Counted from the stretch's first letter, positions 1 to 9,005 are shown. The stretch is 31,604 nt of DNA from Candidatus Eiseniibacteriota bacterium (GCA_024276995.1 JAJRWB010000053.1:1-31604); one strand, 5' to 3'. Numbers and translations are program-made. Notes: generated from the sequence alone by a model not told the origin.

Positions 1-43
1 AACGGAAACACCGGGCGGCGTGAACTGACGGGCGGGGGAAGAC

Positions 44-2113
44 TCACCTGATGAGCACGATCTTTCGCACCACCGCATCGCCGTTCGAGACGAGCCTTGC
101 GAAATAGACCCCCGAAGCGACATCGCGCCCGGCGCGATCCTTGCCGCGCCACGCCACGGTGTGCGATCCGGCCGATGCGAACCGGTCGTCGAGCACCGTC
201 ACGAGCCGGCCCGCTTCGTCATGGATTGCGACGCGCACGTCGGCATCGCGAGGCAGGGAGTAGCGGATCATCACCACCGGGTTGAATGGTGTCGGCGCGG
301 CGACGAGTTGCGGCGACGCGGGCAACGGCTCGACCGATGGGGTGCCGGTGCTGATATCGGTGGTCACGATCCATGAAAACGAGGCGGAAAGCGAGCCGTC
401 GGTGGCCGTCACGCGGAGCGTCTCGGGCGCCGCCGGAGAGTCGGCGAGGTAACTGTAGGTCGACGCGGCCCCGCTCTGCACGGCGACACCGTTCTCATAC
501 CAGTCGTACGTGAGGGCGTCGCCGTCCTCGTCCACCGCGGTCACGGAAAAGAGCGCGGCGCTGCCCTGGGCGATCACCGTGTCGGTCGTTGCCGGGGAGT
601 GCGCCGCGATATACGGCCACGCGTTTCCGAAGCCGATATCGAAGGTCATCGTGCCGCCCGAAGCGCTGATGTTGGTGATCCAGATTCCGCTCGAAGCGCC
701 GTACCAGTCGCTCGACGGCATCGACAGGGGGGTGAACGATGTCTGGCCGGAATCCTCGGCGGCGAACGCCGCACCCGTCCTGAATTCATAAGGGTACCAT
801 TCTCCGGAGAATTCGCTCACCCCGTCCCACGGCGTTGCGGAGTCGTACCCGGCATCCTCGACGATCACCTTGTAGTGCGGTGCATTCGGACCGTATGTGT
901 TGCTCCCCACGTTGTCATCTACGTGGTAAATGATCAGCCCTGAATCTTTCGGGTTCCTGCCCGCGGTAAACCACGGAAAGTAGGCGGAAAAATCGGAATC
1001 GAGATGATCGAAAATCGCCGTGGAGGCGCTGTTCCGGTTCTCCACGAGGAAGTACTCGGCCGAACCGGGGCTCTTCTCGATCTTGAACACCGCCTGGTTC
1101 AACTCCACTTCGGGAAGGGAGACTCCCTGCTGGGGAGAGGATAGAATCGTCGGCGTGATATACCCGAGCTTCGTCTTGATCCACGCGCACATGTGGGCCG
1201 GGTCGGTTCTCGTTCCGTACGACATGAGGTTGTATCCGGCGTACCCCATGATGCACCAGTCGACCACCGGGTGGTCGTTCGCGTCGCCGGGCGTGAAGTA
1301 CGTCGTCGTGTCGAGCTTCGAGTCGTAGTCGTATAGATCGGGCATGCCGAGAACATGGGTCGCCTCGTGGCCCGGCACGCGGATATCGATGATCGATCCG
1401 TCCACATGCACTTCCGGGTTGCACGAGAATCGGTCTATGATCACGCCGTCATCGGTCATGTAGTTCAGTCCCTGGACGGCGAAAGACCAGATATCGGCGG
1501 GATCGTGGGTTTCCTCCTGTCCCGGACCGGCGTGGAAGATCCACACGGCGTCGGTGTAGCCGTCGCCGTCCTTGTCGAAACGGGAATAATCGATGAAAGG
1601 ATCGGCGGCGGCGAAAAAATCGGTGAAGTAGAGACTCGAAATATACGTCGGCTGGGAATACCAGCCGTGCACTTCTCCTTCGATCCTGTACTTGCCGTAC
1701 GAGACTTCCCGAAAGTACTCCCGAAGCGAACCGGTGCTCACCGCCCCGGTGGAGAAGAGGAGAGTATCGAACGCCGACCGCGGATGGGCGAGGGTGTCCG
1801 CCGGGTGATCGTCCCACTGGCAAAGGAGGATCAGCGCCACGCCCGTATCGACGGCGGCGGTCTTTCCCTCCGCGGCGCGCTTCTCGCGCACCGACTCTTC
1901 GAGGACACGCGAGCGGCGGCGAACCATCTCGTCATAGGGGATGGAGAGGCTCGACTCGATCTCTCCGGCGGGAAGATCGTAGATGACGAACCGGGGATTC
2001 GCCGCCGGCGGCAAAAGCCAGCCGGCCTCTCTCCGAATCGCACCGGCGCCGGGCGGAAAGATAAGCTGCAAAACGAGAGCTGCGGCGATGGGAGCGAGGA
2101 AAGCGACGCGCAT
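44..2113 (-). CDS. Secreted M6-family metalloprotease with C-terminal sorting domain
   Basis: A 689-residue exported zinc protease. The HEXXHXXGXXD signature of M6 peptidases (immune inhibitor A type) is present as HEATHVLGMPD, with H249, E250, H253 and D259 in this numbering. After the catalytic region come an Ig/PKD-like segment (about residues 510-590) and a final ~85 residues of FlgD-Ig/type IX sorting type (PTPFNP, then GRLV, ASGVYFARL and a KIVLIR end). Such tails direct secretion or surface attachment in FCB-group bacteria. I chose the ATG at 2113 over the in-frame ATG at 2194 for three reasons. A GGGGAG ribosome site lies 7 bases upstream. The protein then begins with a clean signal peptide (MRVAFLAPIAAALVLQLIF). 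A TATAAT element overlaps the upstream ATG, so the transcript would start after it. It is probably monocistronic. Substrate unknown; family assignment is strong. Confidence 0.93.
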   Translation of the reverse strand: MRVAFLAPIAAALVLQLIFPPGAGAIRREAGWLLPPAANPRFVIYDLPAGEIESSLSIPYDEMVRRRSRVLEESVREKRAAEGKTAAVDTGVALILLCQWDDHPADTLAHPRSAFDTLLFSTGAVSTGSLREYFREVSYGKYRIEGEVHGWYSQPTYISSLYFTDFFAAADPFIDYSRFDKDGDGYTDAVWIFHAGPGQEETHDPADIWSFAVQGLNYMTDDGVIIDRFSCNPEVHVDGSIIDIRVPGHEATHVLGMPDLYDYDSKLDTTTYFTPGDANDHPVVDWCIMGYAGYNLMSYGTRTDPAHMCAWIKTKLGYITPTILSSPQQGVSLPEVELNQAVFKIEKSPGSAEYFLVENRNSASTAIFDHLDSDFSAYFPWFTAGRNPKDSGLIIYHVDDNVGSNTYGPNAPHYKVIVEDAGYDSATPWDGVSEFSGEWYPYEFRTGAAFAAEDSGQTSFTPLSMPSSDWYGASSGIWITNISASGGTMTFDIGFGNAWPYIAAHSPATTDTVIAQGSAALFSVTAVDEDGDALTYDWYENGVAVQSGAASTYSYLADSPAAPETLRVTATDGSLSASFSWIVTTDISTGTPSVEPLPASPQLVAAPTPFNPVVMIRYSLPRDADVRVAIHDEAGRLVTVLDDRFASAGSHTVAWRGKDRAGRDVASGVYFARLVSNGDAVVRKIVLIR

Positions 2114-2192
2114 GTTATGACTCCCCGGATGTGATGACGGCTGCTGAGAATCGGAAAACGGCCGGGGGAGCCCTGTCGGCGAATTCATTTCC

Positions 2193-2201
2193 ATTATACC
2201 A
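2193..2201 (-). promoter_or_regulatory. Extended -10 promoter of the M6 protease gene
   Basis: On the minus strand the sequence reads TGGTATAAT: a perfect TATAAT (2193-2198) preceded by the TGn of an extended -10. No good -35 is visible 17 bases upstream, as often seen with extended -10 promoters. The predicted start of transcription near 2187 gives a leader of about 74 bases to the ATG at 2113. It also excludes the ATG at 2194. Confidence 0.6.
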
Positions 2202-2240
2202 TCTCCGGCACGCCGGGTGGGAAGGAAACCGCGGGCCGAC

Positions 2241-2277
2241 GGGAAAAGAAAGAGCGGGGGGCGTCGCCGCCCCCCGC
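2241..2277 (-). terminator. Rho-independent terminator after the dockerin protein gene
   Basis: A perfect 10-bp G+C stem (2254-2263 pairing with 2268-2277, loop of 4) is followed on the minus strand by a T-rich tract, TCTTTCTTTTCCC. It starts 21 bases beyond the stop codon at 2298 and lies just before the promoter of the next gene, so it isolates the two transcription units. It is the only classical terminator I could find in the window. Confidence 0.8.
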
Positions 2278-2297
2278 GTCATTTCACCGGGACCGCG

Positions 2298-2990
2298 TCA
2301 GAAACATTGGAACGAGGCATTGCAGGCGTGATAGGGAAGCGATGACCCGACACAGTTGTGATTTCCGTTCAGATGAGGCAGGAACTGGAACGTGTCGAAG
2401 AAGTTGACAACGCCGTCGCAGTTGTAATCGCAGCAGATGCTGTAACTACTCTGAAGACAGGGGAGGTACTGGAACACATCGAAGAAATTGACTACGCCGT
2501 CACCGTTGAGATCGGGAGACTTCACGCAGAAATCGGCCTGGCCCGTGCAGATTACGAAGCCCACGGTCGTGGCGACATAGCGGATGTTCAGGCAACCGCA
2601 CCCCCCACCCCAGAACTTGGCATATGCTTTTCCGTTGGCGTCGGTTGTGAGGCTGAAATCCCTGTGTCCCACCGCGTCGAAACCACACCCGAAGATGTTG
2701 TTTCCCGCCACCGCCGCCTGGCCGCTCATGTCGACACTCACCCGGACATCGGTAAAGGCGCACGGCGCACCGGTGACGTCCTTGAGGGTCACCTCGATCT
2801 GGAAATACGACATATCCCCAGCCGGACACCAGACGAGATTCGGGGGGAACGTATTGGGACAGGCGTCGTTATCGACTATCGTCAGAACGCACGTTGAGTT
2901 CGCGGGATCGGGAACGCACTGGGCGGCGGCCGTACCGGCGAGAAGAAGAAGAAACGATAGAACGAAGACGGAGATCGTGCTTCTTAACAA
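2298..2990 (-). CDS. Small secreted Cys-rich protein with dockerin-like calcium repeats
   Basis: A 230-residue exported protein with a hydrophobic signal segment (VFVLSFLLLLAGTAAAQ). A middle Ig-like domain contains TDANGKAYAKF, as in Big/invasin-type folds. The C-terminus has two dockerin/EF-hand loops, DLNGDGVVNFFD and DYNCDGVVNFFD. The mature part holds 17 cysteines, implying several disulfides. I place the start at a TTG (2990): an AGGAGG lies 5 bases upstream and the signal peptide then begins directly. The longer in-frame ATG at 3059 has no such support and would precede the signal peptide with 23 polar residues. Dockerin-type repeats end many secreted proteins in FCB candidate phyla, where they need not mean a cellulosome. 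Function unknown. It is a single-gene unit with its own promoter and terminator. Confidence 0.8.
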   Translation of the reverse strand: MLRSTISVFVLSFLLLLAGTAAAQCVPDPANSTCVLTIVDNDACPNTFPPNLVWCPAGDMSYFQIEVTLKDVTGAPCAFTDVRVSVDMSGQAAVAGNNIFGCGFDAVGHRDFSLTTDANGKAYAKFWGGGCGCLNIRYVATTVGFVICTGQADFCVKSPDLNGDGVVNFFDVFQYLPCLQSSYSICCDYNCDGVVNFFDTFQFLPHLNGNHNCVGSSLPYHACNASFQCF

Positions 2991-3113
2991 AGGGGCCTCC
3001 TGATTTCCGGGTATCAGTCCATACAAACAGTCACGATCTATATTGGACGGGACCCGCACCGCGATGGGCGCAGTGTCCCGGATACTCCGTCCCCGACGCC
3101 TGAAGCCGCCGGC

Positions 3114-3142
3114 ATTATAACACGGAAGGGGTCGAATCGCAA
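3114..3142 (-). promoter_or_regulatory. Sigma-70-like promoter of the dockerin protein gene
   Basis: On the minus strand TTGCGA (3137-3142) and a perfect TATAAT (3114-3119) are separated by exactly 17 bases. Transcription would start near 3107, giving a leader of about 117 bases before the TTG start at 2990. The leader is long enough to hold a regulatory structure, but I see no convincing one. Confidence 0.65.
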
Positions 3143-3163
3143 GGATTCCGGCGGGCGAAACGC

Positions 3164-4264
3164 CTAGGCGAAAAGGGCGAGAAGCTCTTTATCGCTCAAC
3201 GGTTTTCTGTGGGCGACGCCCATGTTCTCCGCCACGTGCATCGGGTCGCTCATGCCGACGAGAACGGTGGTAACGCCGGGCACGGACCGACAAAACTGGA
3301 TCGCTCTTTCCGCGTTCGATCCGAGAGTCGCCATGCCGGTGACGAGAAACGGAGGGAAACCCTTCAGAAGCCGTGCCTGGAGGAGGGGCACGCTCGTCAC
3401 CACGTCGAGGCCGAGGGCCGCCGCGGCGTCGAATGACGACATCGTCTTGCCGCCCACTTTCTGGCAGGGTAGCGCGAACCCTTCCGCCATGGCCGGGTTG
3501 AATGGGATCTGCACGGTCGTGAAATGGTGACTCTCCCCTCCCACTTCCCGAGCCGCCAGGACGAGATCCTCCAAGCTGATATACGGTCTGGCGTCGAAGG
3601 CGACGCGAAACGCCTCCCACGAAGAGATACCGTACGCACCGATCTTCCCCTCCGCCACGCGGGTCTCGAGAAGCTCGAACGCCTTCTTGATCCTGTGGAG
3701 GAATATGCGCGAAGGAACGGCGGCCGTGTGCACTTCCGGGTTATGGAGATAGTAGATATCGACGTGCGACAGGCCGAGATTCTCGAGGCTCTTTTCGATC
3801 TGGGCGGAGAGAAACGACGGGGAGAGGGCGTGCGATCCGCCGGCGAGTTCCTTCTCATCGACGAGGCCGCGCTCGATGAAGTTTTCCCGGATATATGATC
3901 GAACATTCGCCGGCGGCGAACCGTCGAAGGGGATGTATCCCCCCTTCGTCGCCACGATGATTTCCTCGCGCTCGGCGCCGGACGACTCGAACAGTTCCGC
4001 CAGCGCCGCGCCCACCACCTTCTCGCTGTGCATGCAGCGGTAGTTGATCGCCGTATCGATGTGATTGCAACCGAGCCGGACGGCCTGCACGATCGCTTCA
4101 CGATAGAGGTCGTCGGTCGATTCGTCGTGAGCGCCGAGGTAAGTGCCGAACCCGATCGACCCGACGCGAAGGCCGTTCCACTCCCGAAAATGGCCCACCG
4201 CCACCTTGCCGGCGAACCGCGCGGCGTACCTCGCCGTACCTTCCTTCGTCGCCCCTGCGTTCAT
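3164..4264 (-). CDS. Aldo/keto reductase family protein
   Basis: A 366-residue NAD(P)H-dependent oxidoreductase of the aldo/keto reductase superfamily, expected to be a cytosolic TIM barrel. The catalytic tetrad is visible: D70 (HIDTAINY), Y75, K107 (ATKGGY) and H174 (YYLHNP). The protein is longer than the usual 280-330 residues, with an insertion of about 40 residues between K107 and the helix before YYLHNPEVH. The C-terminal cofactor-binding region (RSVPGVTTVLVGMSDP) resembles the usual site, which reads IPGT..p.H..eN in other members. Its ATG overlaps the stop of the preceding methyltransferase gene (ATGA), so it is last in a four-gene unit. Substrate cannot be told from sequence. Confidence 0.92.
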   Translation of the reverse strand: MNAGATKEGTARYAARFAGKVAVGHFREWNGLRVGSIGFGTYLGAHDESTDDLYREAIVQAVRLGCNHIDTAINYRCMHSEKVVGAALAELFESSGAEREEIIVATKGGYIPFDGSPPANVRSYIRENFIERGLVDEKELAGGSHALSPSFLSAQIEKSLENLGLSHVDIYYLHNPEVHTAAVPSRIFLHRIKKAFELLETRVAEGKIGAYGISSWEAFRVAFDARPYISLEDLVLAAREVGGESHHFTTVQIPFNPAMAEGFALPCQKVGGKTMSSFDAAAALGLDVVTSVPLLQARLLKGFPPFLVTGMATLGSNAERAIQFCRSVPGVTTVLVGMSDPMHVAENMGVAHRKPLSDKELLALFA

Positions 4265-5049
4265 GACCGCTCCTCTCCCTCGTCCCGGACAAGACGCGAA
4301 ACCGGCCCCCGGATCCGCCGGGCGAGGGTATGGAAACTGAGAACATCGTCGCGCCGCATCTCGGCGCGATGAAGGATGAGCCTGAGGTGCTTCAGCAGCC
4401 GTCGCCGCTTCTTCTCTTCGAACCGGTTCGCCCGCAGCGCCCTGTCGAGATGATCGTACATTCTCTCCATTTCGTCGTGCGTGGCAAGAAGTGGTCCGTC
4501 TCCCGCGGCGGGAACTCGCCGGAGCGCCAGCGACGATTCATACGAAAGAAGCATGACCGACTGCGCCAGGTTGAGGGAAGGATAATCCACCGGCGACGGT
4601 GCGGTGACGATCCTCCGGCAGCGAAGGATGTCGTCGTTGGTTAGGCCGGTTTTCTCCGGGCCGAAAAGGATGGCGATCTCCTCGTCGGGGCCAAGCTTCG
4701 CGAGCTGGTCGGACCACGTCCTCGGGGTGATCACCCGTGCCTTGTCGCGACGATCGCGCCTCGTGGTGCCCACCACCCACGTGCAGTCCGCCAGGGCGGC
4801 GTCGAGAGAACCGTACACCTCCGCCCCACCGAGCACCTCCTCGGCGCCGTGCGACATCGCGATGGCATGATCGGTCCGCCACGGTTCGACCGGATTCACG
4901 AGAGCAAGCCTCCTAAACCCCATCGACTTGAGCGCCCTTGCCGCGGCGCCGATGTTTCCCGGTTCGGTCGTGCCGATCAGGACGAAGCGGATCTTCTCGC
5001 GGCTCGCGGACCGCTCGCGATCGAACCAGTATCCGCCTGTTGGAACCAT
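4261..5049 (-). CDS. TrmJ/TrmH-family (SPOUT) RNA 2'-O-methyltransferase
   Basis: A 262-residue SAM-dependent RNA ribose methyltransferase of the SpoU/TrmH class. It is closest in layout to TrmJ, which modifies position 32 of tRNA. The three knot motifs are visible: TEPGNIGAAARALKSMGF (28-45), ILFGPEKTGLTNDD (127-140) and SLNLAQSVMLLSYE (158-171). The remaining ~90 residues are basic and helical, as in TrmJ. The gene starts 6 bases after the GreA-like gene stops and overlaps the next gene by 4 bases, suggesting co-translation. TrmJ is the likeliest assignment, but the exact RNA target is not determined by sequence, so I give no symbol. Confidence 0.9.
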   Translation of the reverse strand: MVPTGGYWFDRERSASREKIRFVLIGTTEPGNIGAAARALKSMGFRRLALVNPVEPWRTDHAIAMSHGAEEVLGGAEVYGSLDAALADCTWVVGTTRRDRRDKARVITPRTWSDQLAKLGPDEEIAILFGPEKTGLTNDDILRCRRIVTAPSPVDYPSLNLAQSVMLLSYESSLALRRVPAAGDGPLLATHDEMERMYDHLDRALRANRFEEKKRRRLLKHLRLILHRAEMRRDDVLSFHTLARRIRGPVSRLVRDEGEERS

Positions 5050-5055
5050 GATCGG

Positions 5056-7695
5056 TTACCCGGACTGTTCGGGGAGCCTCTGTTTCAACGACACGATGGT
5101 CACCCGTTTTCCGCCGGGAAGTTCCGCCGTCTCTCCCGCTTTCTTTCCGAGAAGAGCCCTGCCCAAGGGCGCGAGGTAGGAGATCACCTCGTCTCCGTGA
5201 CGCCGATCCCCTTCCCCGAGGACCCAGTACCGAAGCGATTCCCCGTCGTCCGTTCTCAGCTCCACCTCCGCCCCAGGCCCCACTTTCTCGGGATCGAACT
5301 CGATCTCCTCGATCGGCCGGGCGAGCCGGATCCTCTGGTAGAGTTCCTCGAGCCTCTTCGTGGCGTCCTTCTGTTTCTGGCGGGCGGCGTCGTACTCGGC
5401 GTTCTCCCTCAGGTCGCCGAGTTCGCGCGCCTCCCGGATCATGCGGGGAATCGATGTCTTCAGATCCCAGTCGAGTTCCTCCACCTCTTTGCGAAGCGCC
5501 TCGATGGTGGCGACGGTCATCAGGTTCCGTCCGCCGAACGCCGCGAGGTCGTCCTCCACCGCATCGGGCCGCGCCGAGCTGCGCCTCCTTTCCACCTCTT
5601 CGGCGATCGGTTCAAGCCGCGTCCCGGCGAACGCCTCGAGGACGGGAAAGAGAAACCGCTCCGAGTACTTCCAATGGGCGAGACGGCTCGTGAGGAATTC
5701 GCGCTCCACGTCGGTGGGCTCATGTTCCGCGAGCGCCTTTCGAAAAAGGTCGGAAGAGACGAGATCGAGGGCATCCTTCCGGTGGGTCTCCTTCTCCGGT
5801 TCTTCGAGAAGATAGAGAAGGGCGTGGAGGCAATCGAGAATCCGTTCGGGGCTCGATACGGCCAGTTCCTTTACCACATGAAGAACTCCGCTCCCGCCGC
5901 GGGGACTCTTCTCGAGCATTTCAGCGACCGTCTTTTCGCGCTCTCCCCCCGGGAGAGCGCCGAGGGCGTCCCATGCGGCGCGGCGCACGGTAACGATACG
6001 CGATGTGAGCAGAAGCCCGCCCGCGACGGCGACCATGTCCGGCGGCACAATGGTGAGAAGCAGCTTCTGCTGCTCACCCGACAACGTACCCATGTCGAGA
6101 GAAGCGGCCATCGTCCGGAGCGCCGCCCGAATCCCCTCTTCATCGCCCGCGCCGACGCGATGCAACAGGAGATGGCCCATCATCCTGTCGCCGGGAGGGG
6201 TTTCCTCGCTGTTCGCCTTCTCGCCGATCTTCTCCTCGTAGCGTCTCTTCACGTCGGCGGCGCCGCCGGGATGCTGATCGAGAAAGCCGTTGAGAAGGGC
6301 GAGCGCCTTGCGGAAGTTCTTCTCCATCGACACCTCCGGAACGACCACGCCGGCGTTGTCTTCGCCGCGAAGACGGACCACCTTCCGGAAAAAACGGGAG
6401 AAATCGAAACGCTCGTCCTTTTCCGCTTTCCCCTTCGCGTTTTTCCACCACTCCGCCCACGTGGACGAAGTGAGAATGCCGAGATGGAGGAGAAGTTTCT
6501 TGATGTCGTCCCTCGACGCTTCGCCGCCGAGATGCTCGAGAACGTGGTAGAGCAGTTCGACGCGGTTCTCCCTGGCGCCGCGAAGCACGCCGTCCCTGTC
6601 GGTAAACATCTTCACCCTGAGATCGGTCGGTTCGAGAAAGAGGAGCGCCGTCGCGGCGAGACCGAGACTCATCTTATGATCCGGCTTCCCTTCGAAGCGG
6701 ATGTGCAACTTCTCGCCGTCATTATCGGTGATCCGCCCCACCCCCCAGCCGTGATGATAGACGTAGCGGCCGGCGGGTAGTTCGAGCAGCTTGTCGAGCA
6801 CGGCGAGGGCATCGTGAATATCGACGTCCGCGTTTCCCACGCCCGAGCGCTCGAACATCTTTTCAGGATGAAGAATGTCGGGATACGCCCCCGGCCCGAA
6901 GCGGGCGGCCGCGGAGCGGAGCGGCGAAGGTCCGGAGAAGCCCTCGAGGTGTTTTCGGAGGAGGGGCCACAGCTTCGCGGAAAGCCCCTCGCGGATCATC
7001 GCCTCCGAGGAGAACTCGAAAAGCGTGAGTACCTTGTCTGTTTCACCCGCCTCGAGCATCGGTTCGATCGCCGACACGAGGTGCTCGAGTTCCTCGCGCC
7101 GTGCGTCCTCGATGAGGATAAGCATCCCCTCCTCGACGCGGTCGTATTCCTTTTTTCGCGCGAACCCGGCGAGCGATCGCGCCACCAGGAGAGTGCCTTC
7201 GTCGTCGCCCTGTTCGATGAGCGAATTGCCGAGCGCCCAGAGAATCCTGTGGTCGTCTTCCGCGAAACCGTGCGAACGCCTGAGAAGATCGATGCCGGCG
7301 AACCGCGCCCCTCCCTTCTCCCACACCCGCGCGGCGAGCCGTGCGAGGGGGGCACTGCCGTTGCCGTTTCCGTCGATGGCGATGTCGAGCACTCCCGAGA
7401 GGATCTCCCAGTTCCGCTGCTGCTCCATCCTCTCGCAGAGCGAAAGGAAGAGCTTCGAGCCGATCTCTTTCGAACCGGCGAGACAATGGGTGCGGGCGGC
7501 GGCGAACTGGAGACCGGCGCCGGCGCCCTTCTTCTGAATCAGGGGGTTGACGAGCGCGAGGAGATCCTCGCTTCCACCCGCTTCGACCGCTTCCCGGACG
7601 GCGGCGTCGATCTCTTCGACGAGGTCACCGTCCAGGGGAGCCGAGCCTCCCGTGGGGTCTTCCTCCAGTTTGAGCAGATCGGTCAGTTTCTTCAT
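5056..7695 (-). CDS. Giant GreA/GreB-type transcript cleavage factor with ~720-residue N-terminal extension
   Basis: An 879-residue protein whose last ~155 residues are a complete GreA. There is an N-terminal coiled coil with the hallmark ELGDLRENAEYD, in which D761 and E764 match the acidic tip residues D41 and E44 of E. coli GreA. A C-terminal FKBP-like domain follows (PLGRALLGKKAGETAELPGG). GreA rescues backtracked RNA polymerase by stimulating transcript cleavage. The first ~720 residues are mostly helical and repeat-like. A beta-rich segment near residues 305-370 (HHGWGVGRITDNDG, then LHIRFEGKPDHKM) recalls CarD/tudor-type modules. Similar long GreA proteins are known in spirochaetes. 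The ATG at 7695 follows GGAGG and overlaps the MFS stop (ATGA). The same frame stays open far upstream, but that part lies inside the MFS gene and is not coding. Confidence 0.9.
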   Translation of the reverse strand: MKKLTDLLKLEEDPTGGSAPLDGDLVEEIDAAVREAVEAGGSEDLLALVNPLIQKKGAGAGLQFAAARTHCLAGSKEIGSKLFLSLCERMEQQRNWEILSGVLDIAIDGNGNGSAPLARLAARVWEKGGARFAGIDLLRRSHGFAEDDHRILWALGNSLIEQGDDEGTLLVARSLAGFARKKEYDRVEEGMLILIEDARREELEHLVSAIEPMLEAGETDKVLTLFEFSSEAMIREGLSAKLWPLLRKHLEGFSGPSPLRSAAARFGPGAYPDILHPEKMFERSGVGNADVDIHDALAVLDKLLELPAGRYVYHHGWGVGRITDNDGEKLHIRFEGKPDHKMSLGLAATALLFLEPTDLRVKMFTDRDGVLRGARENRVELLYHVLEHLGGEASRDDIKKLLLHLGILTSSTWAEWWKNAKGKAEKDERFDFSRFFRKVVRLRGEDNAGVVVPEVSMEKNFRKALALLNGFLDQHPGGAADVKRRYEEKIGEKANSEETPPGDRMMGHLLLHRVGAGDEEGIRAALRTMAASLDMGTLSGEQQKLLLTIVPPDMVAVAGGLLLTSRIVTVRRAAWDALGALPGGEREKTVAEMLEKSPRGGSGVLHVVKELAVSSPERILDCLHALLYLLEEPEKETHRKDALDLVSSDLFRKALAEHEPTDVEREFLTSRLAHWKYSERFLFPVLEAFAGTRLEPIAEEVERRRSSARPDAVEDDLAAFGGRNLMTVATIEALRKEVEELDWDLKTSIPRMIREARELGDLRENAEYDAARQKQKDATKRLEELYQRIRLARPIEEIEFDPEKVGPGAEVELRTDDGESLRYWVLGEGDRRHGDEVISYLAPLGRALLGKKAGETAELPGGKRVTIVSLKQRLPEQSG

Positions 7696-8930
7696 CGTTC
7701 CTCCGGGTCGGGATGTTGAACCGTACCAGATTCCTCCCCGATGCGGCAAGGGGCGGACCGTCCCTGCGGCACGCGAATCCGCAGACAGATGAAGAAGCCT
7801 GCCACGGCGATCGCGGCGGCGATCAGGAAGACCCAGCGGAACCCCCACACCTCCCAGACGTAGCCGGAGAGCACCGGCAGTGACATGGCGACGGCGTGAT
7901 CGATGGTGATCCCCAGAGAGATGCTCGGCGTGATATCGGACGGGTCCTTCACGATCTTCTTGAGATACGTCGTCCGGGCGACGCGCAGGGCGAAGAGGAT
8001 GTAGTCGAGAATGTAGGCACCGTAGAGCACCCTGAGATCCCACGGCTCAGGAAGGAGATCGGACGCGAAGGCGTATGTCAGGCAGACGAGCAGGAGGAAA
8101 AGCTCGTCCACGGCGAGCACCACCCGTTCGCCGAACCAATCGATCACGTCGCCGAGAAGGGGACGGAGAACCACACCGAGGGTGGATGAGATGAAGTAGA
8201 GGAGGGCGATGGTGGAGACCGGCACACCGTGGATCGAAACTAGAACCCACGCACCGAACACGAGGAAGATCTGTTTACGAATACCGAAGAGCGCACTGAT
8301 GGCGTAGAAGAGGGAATACTCCTTCCTGTACACGAGCCGCTTCGACCGGGGATCGCCGCGACCCACCTTGAGGGTCAGGTAAAGCAGGGCGGATACCAAG
8401 GCAAACCCGGCGGCGATCAGGAAGAAGAGCGGGAACACGTCGCCCATCAGCCTCGCCAGGAGGAAAACGACTCCCACTCCGAGGATCGTTCCGAGATTGC
8501 GGGCGCCGCCGAGCTGGCCGAGGCGCCGGCCTTCGCCGCCGCTTCTGGCGAGCTTGAGGCCGAGCGGGCCGTCCACGGCGAAGAGAATGTGATCGCCCAA
8601 CGACCATACGGCGATCCACAGGACGAGAAGCGTCGTGCTCGGAGCGAGGTGGCCGAGTCCCACGGCGCCCGCGGCGGAAAAGACCATCGCCACCGCCGCC
8701 ATCTGGCTCTCCCTGAGGCGGATCGCCAGGAGGGCCATCGTCCCGGCCAGGAGGAATCCCGGAAGCTCCCGCGGAAACTCGAGCCAGCCGCGCGCTTCGG
8801 CGCCGAGATGGTGCACCTCGGCGAGATAGTTGTTGAGCGAAGCGGTGAAAATGCCGCTCGCCGCGCCGAAGAAGAGCGTCGCGAAAAGGAGATGTATCAG
8901 CTCGCGCCTGTGGTCGGTGGGAAGAGACAT
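7692..8930 (-). CDS. Major facilitator superfamily transporter
   Basis: A 412-residue integral membrane protein with about 12 predicted hydrophobic helices and a central basic loop (GRGDPRSKRLVYRKEY) between two six-helix halves, the usual MFS plan. No substrate-specific motif is recognisable. The C-terminus is a short polar tail. It is the first gene of the minus-strand unit that continues into the GreA-like, TrmJ and aldo/keto reductase genes; its stop overlaps the GreA-like ATG by 4 bases. The ribosome site before the ATG at 8930 is weak (GAG at short distance). Classification as MFS is fairly sure; function is not. Confidence 0.85.
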   Translation of the reverse strand: MSLPTDHRRELIHLLFATLFFGAASGIFTASLNNYLAEVHHLGAEARGWLEFPRELPGFLLAGTMALLAIRLRESQMAAVAMVFSAAGAVGLGHLAPSTTLLVLWIAVWSLGDHILFAVDGPLGLKLARSGGEGRRLGQLGGARNLGTILGVGVVFLLARLMGDVFPLFFLIAAGFALVSALLYLTLKVGRGDPRSKRLVYRKEYSLFYAISALFGIRKQIFLVFGAWVLVSIHGVPVSTIALLYFISSTLGVVLRPLLGDVIDWFGERVVLAVDELFLLLVCLTYAFASDLLPEPWDLRVLYGAYILDYILFALRVARTTYLKKIVKDPSDITPSISLGITIDHAVAMSLPVLSGYVWEVWGFRWVFLIAAAIAVAGFFICLRIRVPQGRSAPCRIGEESGTVQHPDPEER

Positions 8931-9005
8931 CCGCTCATGTTAGACTCAATTCTTCGAAAAATCCCGGCCGAAAACGGTGCCGCCTCCGCCGGGGGGCGGC
9001 GGACC

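Noticed and set aside
4849-6780. A 643-codon open frame antisense to the GreA-like gene
   Set aside because: It has no recognisable domain and no ribosome site, and the opposite strand encodes a clear GreA. Long antisense frames are common in GC-rich DNA with strong third-position bias.
7696-8043. N-terminal extension of the GreA-like frame by 116 residues
   Set aside because: It lies inside the MFS gene, is Arg/His-rich, and the ATG at 7695 has a good ribosome site.
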